A program made the translations under genes and the position numbers. Source: Parietaria judaica (Eukaryota > Streptophyta > Magnoliopsida > Rosales > Urticaceae). From it: DNA of 64,000 nt. The notes under the pieces were generated by a model. It did no database searches. It had not been told where the DNA came from and was given only the letters and a program-made list of their open reading frames with translations. Within the stretch, counting starts at the first letter, position 1, and every line of letters begins with the position of its first letter. Below are positions 1 to 11,420 of this stretch, one piece after another. The stretch spans positions 22,190,001 through 22,254,000 of the forward strand of contig OX940864.1 of assembly GCA_954871525.1 (NCBI GenBank). Reading direction: 5' to 3'.

Positions 1-259
1 GTTAAGAGAGATCCGACCGTATCCGACATTAACATTTATCTATATCTAAGCATAAGAAACAACGGAGTATGAAAAGTACCTTTTACTTTTTCATTTCCTT
101 ATTATCCTTGAAATTTGTGTCAATTAATAATGACCCGACAGATGTTGTTCAACAAATTAGGATTACTATCTATTTGTCATTTTCTTGCATCATGACTCAT
201 GAGAGTTTATGGAAGGGATGTATAAATTACGGGGGCAGCCAAACTTCAAACTCTAATTA
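1..259. other. intergenic, nothing recognised
   Basis: AT-rich sequence at the window edge. A 63-codon open frame (69-260) has no recognisable motif and is treated as chance. Confidence 0.5.
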
Positions 260-1010
260 GTCAAATAGTCAATGTTTTAATTAATATTGTCAAATAGTCA
301 ATTAAACACATTAATAAATCACGAAAGACCGGATTACCCTTGTATTAACGTGGTTAATTTGTTTAAAAAAAATTATTTTTTTTTTGAAAAAAAATTATTA
401 TTAAAAAAAAAAAAAAAAATTTGTTAAAATTTTAATCACGATTTTTTATTTTTAAACAAATTAACTCCGTTAATACACGTTAATAAACGTATTAACGAAG
501 TTAATTTGTTTAAAAAAAAATTATTTAAAAAAAAAATTATTTTTGAATTTATTTTTTAAATTTTTTGTTAAAATTTTAATCACGATTTTTTATTTTTAAA
601 CAAATTAACTCCGTTAATACACGTTAATAAACGTATTAACGAAGTTAATTTGTTTAAAAATAAATTTATTTTTTTTAAAAAAAATATTTTTTTTTGAAAA
701 AAAATTAATTTTTTGTTAAAATTTTAATAACGATTTTTTATTTTTAAACAAATTAACTCCGTTAATACACATTAATAAACATATTAACGGAGTTAATTTG
801 TTTAAAAATAAAAAATCGTGATTAAAATTTTAACAAAAAAATTATTTATTTTTTTCAATTTTTTTTTTTAACAAATTAACCACGTTAATATGTTAAAAGG
901 GTATTATAGGTATAAAATATGTTATTAAATAACCATTTGACTATTTTGCAAAGAAAAATGAAAGGTTGGCTATTTGGCTAACTAAACATTTCAATTTGAC
1001 TATCTCATGC
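260..1010. repeat. AT-rich foldback element with internal hairpin array
   Basis: Both ends carry the phrase AATAGTCAA in inverted orientation (about 262-295 and 925-1000). Just inside, TTAACGTGGTTAATTTGTT (about 345-365) is mirrored by its reverse complement near 872-892. Between them a unit of about 120-145 bp is repeated three times. Each unit contains a palindrome built on AACAAATTAACT-CCGTTAATAC (455-510, 599-653, 747-802). No coding capacity is visible. The structure suggests a non-autonomous DNA transposon, but I see no unambiguous target duplication, so the exact ends are uncertain. Confidence 0.55.
715..834. repeat. near-perfect 52-bp inverted repeat
   Basis: Left arm 715-766 and right arm 783-834 are reverse complements with a single mismatch over 52 bases, leaving a 16-base loop. 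It is the third and longest palindrome of the surrounding repeat element. Confidence 0.85.
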
Positions 1011-1349
1011 AATATCTCTAAATTATAAGTATTAATTAAGTAGAGCTTATTATTCCCAAGTTTATTTTTGGTTTCCCAAAGTGCAATTAAGATTTACTAT
1101 CACTTAATTTATAGATAGGAAAGTACAAACCCAATTTATTCCGAAATAACTCTGGTTTTTCAAGGCTAAACAAAGACACTAATTTGAAGGTACTATTGTA
1201 CTTGTAATTATGAAAGTGGAGAATTCTATGGCCATCGCGCGGTGAATCATTACTTTTTTTTTTTTTTAAATGGGAATCATTACTTATTTTTTATAACTGG
1301 TTTGACCAATTTTCATTTCATATAATAGATAAGACCTTGAAAATTAAGC
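1011..1349. other. AT-rich intergenic, nothing recognised
   Basis: No open frame, repeat or RNA signature was seen here. Confidence 0.4.
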
Positions 1350-1357
1350 ATTATAAC

Positions 1358-1946
1358 TAGGCTTGCACATAAAACCCGCAAATGCGGGTTTTTAACCGAA
1401 ACCGGACCGAATCCGGTTTAAAAAAACCAAAATCGAATTAAAATCGGGTTAAACCGAAACCGAATTTTAAAAAACCCGTAACCGAATTAAACCGGTTCCG
1501 GGTTTCGGGTTTTGAGTTATAAAACCCGAAACCCGGTTAGTAGGTTACTAAAATCCGGACTTTAAAATAAATATTTAATTTATTTTTATAATGTTTATAA
1601 ACTTGTTTTTTACTAAGTATTATATTTATAAACTAACATTAATACTACATGTATGTGTACAAAGTTTGGATTGGTGTATTTAAGATTAGGTAATATTATG
1701 TATTAATGACTTTATAATTGTTTTTACTTCAAATAAAAAGAAATAAAAATAAAAAAGTGGGTTAAAACCGGGTTCGGGTTTAAAATCCGGGTTTTCAAAT
1801 AAAAATTGGGTAATTACCCGAACTCAGATTTCCGGGTTTTGTCTTTAAAAAACCGGGTTCGGGTTTGAAAAGTCAAAACCCAAAATCCGGGTTCGGGTTT
1901 CGGGTAATGAAAAAAACCGGGTTTTTTTTACCCTGTTTCAACCCTA
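1358..1946. mobile_element. non-autonomous hAT element
   Basis: The element is flanked by the exact 8-bp duplication ATTATAAC at 1350-1357 and 1947-1954, the hAT hallmark. Its ends are TAGGCTTG and CAACCCTA, which match as short terminal inverted repeats with one mismatch. The subterminal regions are crowded with CGGGTTTCGGGTT-type tracts on both strands (1375-1560 and 1755-1940) around an AT-rich core. It has no transposase frame, so it must have been mobilised in trans. The hAT assignment rests on target-duplication length and terminal sequence. Confidence 0.85.
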
Positions 1947-1954
1947 ATTATAAC

Positions 1955-3215
1955 TGTTAGGCACATGTTAAGAATCAATAATGTTTTTACGGTATAAGTA
2001 CCAATGGCTAAAATCGCAATTTCAAAGTATCTTTTTATTATATATATATATATTGGATTTTGAAGGATATTGAAATGTTAATATGTAAGTGATTTTTTTA
2101 GTATGTAAATATTTTGAAGAATGACTATAGAAAAAATGAGTATATATATATATATATATGTATAAAATATTTTATAAGTTTTCCATCGATAATCATCGAT
2201 AAGTGTCGATAACGATAACCGGTTATATTTATAGATTTTCCATCGATAAACCATCGATAACCGATTTACCCATAACGGCAAACAATTTATCGGCAGAATC
2301 GAGAATCTAAACCTTGGTTAAGATTATTGTATTATATATATATATATATGTATATGTATATATCCTTTGTATATTAAAACTTTGTAAAAGTAATAATTTT
2401 GATTAAATTATTTTTTGTCCGGTAGTGATTCGGGACTAATATACTTAATTAATAATTCACATTAGATAAAAGCATTAAAATATAAAAAAAAATATATACT
2501 ACAAAATTAATGAAGTATAATATATAACCATTGTTTCACTAACTGTGGCACGCTATGGTTAGACTGCAAACAATGGATATGCGATTTAAAATTACGGACA
2601 CACTCAGTTGTCGTTTTACTTAAAATTACAAAAAAAAACTGCATGCCGTACACAATTACATAAAAATCGCTAGTAACTCTTAAAATCGCATAAAAACTCA
2701 CATAAAATCCAACGATTCTATATTTTTTATTTATAAAAAATACATATCATATACAATACATATATAACTTTAGAATTTATTATATTAATATACAATACAG
2801 ATCAAACCTCAACCTCGTTTTTTTTTTTTTGCACTTGATGAATTAGTCACTTATTTATATGTACATAGAGATTTGAGATCTTGTTTGAATAAGTAGATCT
2901 GCTAATTAAAGTTGAATGTGTTGAATAAGTGAGTTTTGCTAATTAAAAAGGAAGGATAATTGGTTTCAATTGAAGTGTGTGTAATAAGGAAGAATCATTA
3001 TGAATTAAAAGAATCATTAAACTCAAACGTTTTGGTTGCTGTTTTTGCAAGCTTCAAATTCATTATTACTTCCATTTGGTCACTGACTTTGAGGAGCTCT
3101 TATTTCTTTCTATAATGTCTCCTCCAAATGACGTGTAGTCGTGTACTAATGAATTGCCAAAGCCTCAATAATTATATATATTAGTGTCATATACTCATGT
3201 TCTTTTGTCAATCTA
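1955..3215. other. AT-rich intergenic with TA runs and ATCGAT block
   Basis: TA dinucleotide runs occur near 2038-2053, 2138-2160 and 2332-2350. A block at 2178-2295 is rich in ATCGATAA/TTATCGAT repeats and resembles the block at about 14245-14400, so it is probably a fragment of a dispersed repeat. I found no gene. Confidence 0.45.
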
Positions 3216-3400
3216 TGTTTTTTTTTTCACGGCATATATTACATAAGCCTTAAAACGTATTCAAAGTCAATCTCTGTTAATACTTTCGTCTATGTCCGTT
3301 AGTTTTTTTCCACGTGCCACGCCCTTAATACTGACATATGTTCATGTTCTTTTATAAATATCCTACTTATGTTCCTGTTCTTTCTATTTATGATTTTTTA
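3216..3400 (-). repeat. dispersed repeat copy, inverted relative to 4655-4978
   Basis: Read on the minus strand, this stretch matches the units at 4655-4978. Shared phrases are GAACATAAGT, AAGAACATGAACATATG, CACGTGG, TTGACTTTGA and ACGTTTTAAGG. It could be one arm of a large degenerate inverted-repeat transposon spanning about 3.2-5.0 kb. Confidence 0.55.
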
Positions 3401-4654
3401 ATAATTTTTTTAAAAGTACTATTTTTTTCCATTTTTGATTTTCTTAATAATATTTTTTTGAGACAGCAAATATACCATTTTTAGATGATACTAATTATTT
3501 TTAGGCGGTAAAAATACTTTTTTTTTATTATAAAATATTCATTCTCTCATCAAGGTAGAACTTATCTTCCTTTTTAATCCCAAAATCCTCTTTCGTCGTG
3601 GAAGTCTTTGATCTCAGCTTCTAACAAGATCTCAAATCCCCAATTATCAACCCTAACCAACACACCAACCAATCAAATTGCCACAAAATCTCGGTTCTCA
3701 CTGACACATGCGAGCTTCCGTCGTGGGAGGGTTCGGTGTCGAGGAGAATTGGCATTAGGCGGAAGCAAAGAAGACACGAATGAGGTTCTAGTGGACCGAG
3801 GTCGGGATCACCATGACCGAGGACCAGAAGAAAGCCATCAATGACCCGTCTCCGAAGTGTTGGAAAATATTGCAATTAAAATAAAATTGAGATAGCATCA
3901 AGTAGGTCAAAACGTTGAACACTCCAGATGAACGGTTTCTTCAATTACCGGGATTTGTTCCGATGTTCAAATGTTACGTAAAATGATCATATTAATTATG
4001 AGTGTTATGGAAATTGATTTCAATTTATTATGTTTTGAATTAATTGCAATTCATTATTAAGGGTCATAAAATTGATTGCAAATCAATTCATTGGGTCCTT
4101 TCGGTTTCTATAAATTGACGGCGACCTAAAACCAGTTCGAAAAGACACTGCAAAACGAAGTATCGAAAGCTCTCAAGATATTGAGTTTCCTTCTCATTTT
4201 TTCACTTCGTAATTTCAATTTTTTTTTTTATAGCTTCCCATTGTTTTATGTTGTGGCTCTTTGGGTAATGGAATCTAAGGAGTTTTAGTTCGTTGGCGAA
4301 CTTTGAAGTGTTACGAAGTTTAGGGTCGAACCGTTCTATCATGGGAAGCTAATCGCCTAACGAAACTCAAGCACGTAGAGGAGGCAAATCTAGATTTAAG
4401 GAGAGATTACAGCGCGTCTCGGGAATCACTAATGTTTTCTATTTACATGATATCAAGAATAGTGTTTAGACAAAAGAGATAGTCAAATTCAAGAACACAT
4501 CGATATGTATTTTGAATTTACTCGCTACCTTTTTTCTATAATTTATTTCTCATATATTATCATCTCTAGAAAATATACCTAGCGTTGCAAGGCTGTGAAA
4601 CTCGGGCTGTACTCGAATCAGTCGGTGAAGATGAAGCTTGTCGAGGTGTACACG
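3401..4654. other. intergenic, no supported gene
   Basis: Short overlapping open frames on both strands at 3608-3875 have no recognisable domain. The stretch lies between two inverted copies of a dispersed repeat and may be the decayed interior of that element. Confidence 0.4.
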
Positions 4655-4974
4655 ACACTTTGCAAAAACGAACGGATATAAACGGAAGTATTAATAGAGG
4701 TTGAATTTGAGTATGTTTTAAGACTTATGGAATATATGCCGCCAAACAAAAAAAGAACAGGGACATAAGTCGGATATTTACAAAAGAACAAGAACATATG
4801 CCGGTCTTAAGTGTGTGACACGTGGCATAAACTAACAGACATAGACAGAAATATTAACGGAGGTTGACTTTGAGTGCGTTTTAAGACTTATGGAATATAT
4901 ACCGCAAAAAAAAAAAAAACGAGAACATAAGTCGGATGTTTGCAAAAGAACAAGAACATATGCTGGCAATAACT

Positions 4975-4978
<4 letters not shown>
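4655..4978 (+). repeat. tandem pair of a dispersed repeat
   Basis: Two units of about 165-175 bp lie head to tail. Each contains AGGTTGA-TTTGAGT, GTTTTAAGACTTATGGAATATAT and AGAACATAAGTCGGAT-like phrases. A third, inverted copy is at 3216-3400 and a partial copy is at about 37165-37250. A TATA microsatellite follows at 4977-5006. Confidence 0.6.
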
Positions 4979-5006
<28 letters not shown>

Positions 5007-5010
<4 letters not shown>

Positions 5011-5640
5011 CAGCACAATTAAATAATATTTTTGTATAATCTTAATTTTCAAATATTATTAAATTATTACTCAATTAACTAATAATATAATTAAACTCTT
5101 TGATCATAATCGCGGAAAAAGTACTTAAACTTTTGGCCAACTAAGGCTCTAAGGTCGAAAATGAAAAATTAGTGGCAAAAATATCGATATTCAACAAATC
5201 TAAGGCAACATGTATTATCGTTTAATTATTCTATCGAATTCAAATGAGAGAAGATATTAGATAGTTGGACAAACATATAAATGTGTATCTTAAATATAAT
5301 TTAATAGCACTGTACCAAAGTCAATTTCTAAAATTAATTTTAAAAATATGATATTTACTTGCACAAACGTCGACTAATGTGAGTTGATCCGCAGATTGAG
5401 GCTGTTTATGGATGCAATGCAATATAATATATACGTACATAGTACATACTGCCTTTTTCTTTTGTTTACTTTATAGTTTATGCGTGGCATGGCATTAGGT
5501 GAGAAACTCTGCTCTCTATTAGTTGTCAAAATGATGACAAAGAGATAGAATTTGATCCATTAATTATTATACGACATTTTCAAATAGAGGTAGAATTTTG
5601 ATACTTAGTTTTCTATACACATATATATTGTTAATGCGTA
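5007..5640. other. AT-rich intergenic, nothing recognised
   Basis: No coding frame, repeat structure or RNA gene was seen. Confidence 0.4.
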
Positions 5641-7320
5641 AAAATGGCTTTAACTTAGAGTCGGATTCAAGATTCGGGTCCCGAGCTGGACCCGCTGAAC
5701 ACGTGGATAATTGAATGCTGAGTCAAAGCGGGTTGACTGATGATCATCAAAGCTGGAGGCGAATCCGTCGTCTTGGATGAGTCTCCGAGCTGTTCTTGGC
5801 GATCCTTGCGAACTTCCGTCCTTGGCGAGCTCCTCGTCAGGGCGAAGTCCTCGTCTAGGCGAACTCCTGTCTTGATGAAGCTCCGAGATGTTCTTGATGA
5901 TTCTTTGTGATTTCCCTTCCTTGGCGAGGTCGTATGGCGAGGGAAGACCTGCAAAAAAAGGGTAGATCGGGCCCGTGTCCCGTCGCTTATGGTTGGACGA
6001 GGCTGCCTACGTATCTCAGTTTAAGAAAATCAGGTCCCACGTAGTTCAGGGTTAGTGATAAATGGCGGGTGAATGACAATGTGGTTTGACTCGTCGGAAG
6101 TGCCGATGTTGGCGGTGCGGGGGTAACCCTTGGCCGAATGGCGAGGGTATTACCGGCGAGGGATGCTCCTTGTCGACCTCGTAGGTGTTGGCGAGCTCGT
6201 TGGGGCGAGGGCTTTAACCTGGCGAGGGATGCTCCTTCTTTGTCGACCTCGGGGTGTCCGCTTCCACGCGTTGACCTGGCAAGGGATGCCTTCGTTGACT
6301 CGTCAAACAACCTTCCCGGCGAGGCTAAGTCTCAATACTTGATCTCTTCTCAGACGAGCCTCTTGTGGCGAGCTCGGGCTCACCAGGAAAGAAGATGAAT
6401 TTATAGAAAGAGAAAGCTAGACAGAGAAACTCTGGAGGAAGCTGTGAGTGAGTGTCAAAATGAGGAGGGGAAGACACCTATTTATAGGAAAACCAATTCT
6501 CTGTAATTGCACAAAAGGGGGCCTGCGAATTTCTCAATTGCCAGAGGGGATTTGCCGCGGCTCCTAGCCCTGTCGAGGGGGTTGCCAGTGCTTCTTAACT
6601 CGTCTTTGACGTCTTCCGGGTGTCTGCGAGCTTGTATGTTGAGTCTGGGGGAATCGGGGGGATTTACCGGGGATCTTCGTAAGCTCGGATTTAAACACGA
6701 ACAAAAGTTAACATATTACATAAATCTAAATTAAGTATTTAATCCATAATTTATGAACTATATGACTATGTTTAAATTACTATTTTATTAATTATTATGT
6801 AGTATATATCTAAAAATAATATTACTTATATTATTAATTTTATTTTGCAAACTTTGTAATGATGATAAGCGTATTAATAAATGTAATTGGGGCAACAAAC
6901 CCTCGTAGTTAAATAATATTTTAGAAAATTAATTTGTGAAATAATTGTGAGTTATCCCTTCATCAAGCTGTGGCGAGGTGCTTGCCAAGGCAAGGGACTC
7001 GCCAGGGCGAGGGGCTCGTGCAGGGCAATGGGCTCGCCAGGGCAAGGTACTTTGCCAAGGGGGACCTCGCCAGGAAGCTCGCCATGGCGATGTGTTCGTC
7101 AGGGCAAGGTACCTGGCCAAGAGGTGCCTTTTTTTTATCAAGGGCTTTGTCTTCTTGGCTCCGGGCCTCGCCAATGTCTTGGTTCGTGGGCTTTTGATCT
7201 TCGTCTTTGCCTTCTTAGCTCTGGGCCTCGCCAATGTCTTGGTTCGTGGGCCTTTGGTCTTCGACTTCGTCGGTGGGCTTTGACTTTTACAGATGGGCTT
7301 TGACTTTTGCTAAAAGGGGT
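5641..7320. repeat. GC-rich GGCGAG/CTCGCC repeat, unclassified
   Basis: Two GC-rich blocks (about 5660-6690 and 6955-7310) are separated by an AT-rich gap. Both are saturated with GGCGAG, CTCGCC and TTGGCGAGG-like phrases. The second block also repeats GGGCCTCGCCAATGTCTTGG twice (7166 and 7226). A CTATTTATAGG promoter-like motif lies near 6478. Several overlapping open frames exist on both strands, as expected from a biased composition, and none shows a protein motif. It resembles LTR-type repeat sequence, but I see no LTR boundaries or target duplication. Confidence 0.45.
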
Positions 7321-8565
7321 CCAATTTTTATATGTTCCGAAAAATACACATAATATATATATATATATTTGCTTGGTTATTTTTATTGATATTATTGAAG
7401 TAAATATCTGAACTTGTCATAATGTCACGTGCATCAATTTCTTCCCTTAATTTTCAATTTGTTATAAGCTTACTACATACGTCAAATTTTGAAGAAAAAA
7501 TCATCTTTTTCTTATTGCCTTTTGTTGTAAAATCACTAAATTTTGCACCTTGATTTTAGAGTGGTAAGAAATTTGGTGATGAGTATATGGTATAATGGAT
7601 AAGTATGAAATATAATTTATGGAAGAGAGAATTGAGAAGATTTAGAGTAAGATAAGGTGAGATGAATGTAAGCGTGGAAATGTGAGGGTGAATTTTATTC
7701 ATCCACTTAGGGGGTATTTATACTAAATTGAGAGCATACAATTGTTGACTAATGTTACGAATGTATAGTAAAAAAAAATAATTGGTACTTATATGAGCAT
7801 TTCAATTATTATCGATAACACCTTCAGAATTATCCTAGTTTTTATTCTAAATATTTTAACCCTTGAAAAAAATAATTTCTAGGTATTGCCTTTTTTGACT
7901 TCCCTACTCTTGGTACTCATGAAGTTTCAATATCTTAGAATTATCATTCTCAATGTCTTTAATGAGCCTCTTAATAAAGACATGTCATTCTTGCGCTCCA
8001 AGCTTCGTATCATTGACAACACTTTTCGTTCCTAGGCAAGGCTGGCCCAACCATATTGAAGGCCTTGAAAAATAAATTCAAGGCCTTTTGTTTTTTATTT
8101 TAACATAAAATTTTGTTTTTTATATTTTTTTTTGCAATACTATACTTCTATTCAAAATAATACTCAATATACTTTCTAAGTGTAATTTAATAATAATACC
8201 TTAAAATTAAAACACTCTAAATGTGATTAATTTCATTAAAAAAAATTAAAATTTCTAAAATTAGCCATTAATAATATTTTAGCTTTTAATAAATAGATGG
8301 TATATATATATATATATTTTGCATAACAGAGGTCACTGATTCAAACTCTATGGAATGAATGCGTGCCCCCTTTATATATTGTAAACTTGGCCAATAGTGT
8401 CACTTGTTATTACACTGAATATATCTAGTAATGCGAGAGAGCATTGTAACAAAAGTGTGAACCCATTTAAAAAAATAAGACTTATTTTAAATGCGAAAAT
8501 ATATTGGTTATGCTTAAGGGTTCTTCTTGAATTTTTCCACTAATTGTATTGGAATAATTGGACTA
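7321..8565. other. AT-rich intergenic, no supported gene
   Basis: Runs of TA (7350-7365, 8300-8315) and a stretch with AAGGCCTTGAA and its near complement (about 8060-8095). No gene was recognised. Confidence 0.4.
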
Positions 8566-8570
8566 AGTAA

Positions 8571-9174
8571 TGTTGGTTCCCAATGGGAATGGATCTGCCA
8601 AAAGAAAATAAAGAACAAGAAACAAAGGAGAAAAAGTTGGGAGAATTTTCTTAGATTAATGTCGAAAGCAAAGAGAGCAAAAAGTTACAAACTAAAGTCA
8701 TAAGACTTGTATTTATAGACAAACTAGAAAGCTAAACCCTAGCTAAACTTCCTAAAATAAACTTAATCAAATCTTTACAATTTACACGTTTTCCTAACAG
8801 AATGGGAAACAAATCATATCAAATCAGGAAGCCAAATCGAATCTCCAAACTTGCTCCTCAAGTTTAGCACCTTCTTGGAACATCTCTTATTGACTTCTGG
8901 CGTTTCCCGTTTCTGCTCGGGAGAATCCTGCTAGGGTCCTCTTCTGCTAGGGGCATCTCTGCTCTCCCTCATCTCTGCCAGGGGTATGTCTGGTAGGAGC
9001 ATCTCTGGTAGGAACATCTCTGGTCGGGTCCTTTCCTGCTAGGAGAAAGCTCTGGTCGGACCCATCTCTGGTGGGGAACTTCCTGCTAGAAAGATCTCTG
9101 CTCGGGCTCTTCTCTGCTCGCTCTGGTGGGGAAATCTCTGCTAGGAGTTGAGCCAAGTCAGGCTTAAACTCACA
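8571..9174 (-). repeat. 3' LTR of the minus-strand copia element
   Basis: 604 bp, TG...CA ended, and about 98% identical to 13579-14182. It directly follows the polypurine tract. Confidence 0.93.
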
Positions 9175-9182
9175 TTCTCCCC
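9175..9182 (-). other. polypurine tract
   Basis: GGGGAGAA on the minus strand, directly before the 3' LTR. Confidence 0.8.
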
Positions 9183-10013
9183 GTAAGCTTGACTTGGGTC
9201 GAGGTTCTTCACCCCAAGCAGCTCTCTCATCTCCGCGAACTTAACTCTTGCTAGAGCCTTGATGAGTATGTTTGCCCGCTGCTCCTTCGTGCTGACAAAC
9301 TCCACGATGATCTTCCGCTTCTCCACACACTCGCGAATATAATGATACCGAGTGTCTATGTGTTTGCTCCGACCATGAAAAACTGGGTTCTTCATTAGTG
9401 CTATTGCGGACTTGTTGTCCACGTAGAGAGTTACTGGCTTCTGCTTGTCTCCAGTCACTTCACTCAAAATCATCTTCAACCACATAGCTTGACATGCTGC
9501 TGCGGTTGCTGCCATGAACTCCGCTTCACATGAGGATAGAGCTACAGTCTTCTGCTTCTGAGATTGCCAGGTGATCAGGTTCCCGTTGAGGTAGAACGTC
9601 ATCCCTCCGGTACTCTTCCTATCATCAATGTCACCGGCCAGATCGCTATCAGTGAAGCCGACTAGCTCTTCTGCTCCCCTGCCTCTTCTATACTGGATCC
9701 CGTCGTCCGCCGTTCCCTTCACGTAGCGCAAGATGTGCTTCATGGCCTGCTGGTGTGCACTTTTGGGCTTCTCCATAAAACGACTAACTATCCCGACTGC
9801 GTGAGAAATGTCTGGTCGGGTGTGGGTGAGATACCTCAGACACCCGATCACGCGTCTGTACTATGTGGGATCCACTTCTATTCCTTCAGCATCCTTCTCG
9901 AGCTGCAGCTTCGCCTCCGTTGGGTACTTGCTCGGGTTGCAATCCGTCATCTCGAATTGCTTGAGGATCTTCTTCGCGTAGGCCGACTGCTTGAGCATGA
10001 TGCAGTCCTTCTT
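9183..10013 (-). pseudogene. copia RT C-terminus and RNase H
   Basis: The frame continues in register after the stop at 10014. A second TAG at 9861-9863 (between DPT and YRR) interrupts it again. From 9851 the frame runs through the RT tail (GCLRYLTHTRPDISHAV) and RNase H with TDSDLAGD, SSCEAEFMA and YVDNKSAIAL (catalytic Asp/Glu present). The usual terminator before the polypurine tract is missing, so the frame reads about a dozen codons into the 3' LTR (stop at 9141-9143). Confidence 0.9.
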
Positions 10014-11420
10014 CTAGTCCACCTCGATGCCGAGGTAGTAAGAAAGTAGTCCAAGATCACTCATCTCGAACTCGGCCATCATTTGCTTCTTGAATCCTTC
10101 TACGCCTCCTGCGCTGGATCCAATGACTATCAGGTCGTCCACATAGACTCCGACGATCAGAACTTCTTCTCTGCTGCTCCTGGTGTACACTGCCTGCTCC
10201 CTGGAGCACTTTGTGAATCCAAGACTCTGCAAACTCTTGTCGAGGCGTATGTTCCACGCCCTTGGAGCTTGACGTAGCCCGTATAGAGCCTTGGAAAGCT
10301 TGTACACCTTCTGCTCCTTGCCCTTTACGCCAAATCCTTCTGGTTGAATGACGTAGACTTCTTCTTCGAGGTCACCATTTAAGAATTCCAATTTGACATC
10401 CATGTGGTGAATCTCCCAACCTCGATGAGCTGCTAGGGCTAGGATGAGTCTGATCGTGTCTAGTCTTGCCACGGGAGCAAAGACTTCCTCGAAGTCGACT
10501 CCTTGCCTCTGCACGTAGCCTTTGGCTACTAGCCTTGCCTTGTGCTTTAGAACATTCCCCTCGGTGTCCTTCTTGAGTTTGTAGATCCATTTCAAGCCAA
10601 TGGGCTTCTGACCTTTGGGCAGGTCGGTGAGCTCCCATGTCTTGTTCTTCTCGATGGACTCCAGCTCCTTCTTCATTGCCTCCTGCCATTCCTGCTCGCT
10701 TGCTGCCTCTTGGTAGTTGGCTGGCTCCTTGACGCACAACAAGGACAACTCTTCTAAGTTCATCTCCACTTCCTGAGACTCTTCGTAGACTTCTGCTAGG
10801 GGACGAAATCCCCTTGGGCTATCTTTGATCGAGGAGTCTCCTGAGCTGGACAAGCTGAGTCTGTTCGGGCTGGGTGTCTTGGGTGTGCCCTGGCAGGAAT
10901 CTTTGGTGGGGGTACCAGAACTGGTGGAGGCACCCGAGCTGGAGGGGTTACCCGAGCTGAATGAGCTGGTGGGGGCACCTTCCTGCTCGATTGCGCCCTC
11001 TTCTTCTTCGACTACGAACTCAACTGAGTTCTGCTCGGAGTCTCCGTTCTCGTCGCGCCAATCCCACTTCTTCTCTTCTTTGAACACAACATCTTTGCTC
11101 ACCTGGATCTTGCCGTGTCGGGGGTCAAAGAGTCTGTGTGCCTTGCTTCCGTCTTCAACACCAAGGTACACCATCGACTGACTCCTGTCATCGAGCTTCT
11201 TGAGATGGGGACCCACAGTCTTTACATATGCAGTGCACCCAAACACCCTCAAGTGCTCCAAGTGGGGTTTCTTCCCATTCCACGTCTGGTAGGGAGTGCG
11301 CTCTCCTAGCGCCTTCGTTGGCAAACGATTTAGCAAATAGACTGCGTGTCTAACTGCTTCTCCCCAAAACCTTGCTGGTACTTGCATACTCTTCAGCAAG
11401 CTCCTTGCTGTATCCATCAC
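10014..11420 (-). pseudogene. copia integrase C-terminus and reverse transcriptase
   Basis: This 468-codon open frame begins with the integrase C-terminal region ([20 protein letters not shown]) and an acidic, Ser-rich linker. The reverse transcriptase follows, with [11 protein letters not shown], the MDVK Asp, [10 protein letters not shown] and the catalytic YVDD box. It ends at a TAG (10014-10016) after YYLGIEVD, where related elements continue, so the stop is probably a CAG-to-TAG change. Confidence 0.9.

Noticed and set aside
715..834. Hairpin as a microRNA precursor
   Set aside because: The arms are almost perfect over 52 bases, extremely AT-rich and part of a repeated element, which fits a transposon inverted repeat better than a MIRNA gene.
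1375..1940. Telomere-like CGGGTTT tracts as an interstitial telomere
   Set aside because: The tracts alternate strand, are irregular, and are enclosed by hAT ends with an 8-bp target duplication.
3608..3875. Small gene
   Set aside because: Two overlapping antisense frames without domain, splice context or homology that I can recognise.
5667..7303. Several 60-118 codon proteins
   Set aside because: They overlap on both strands within low-complexity GGCGAG repeats, which produce chance open frames.
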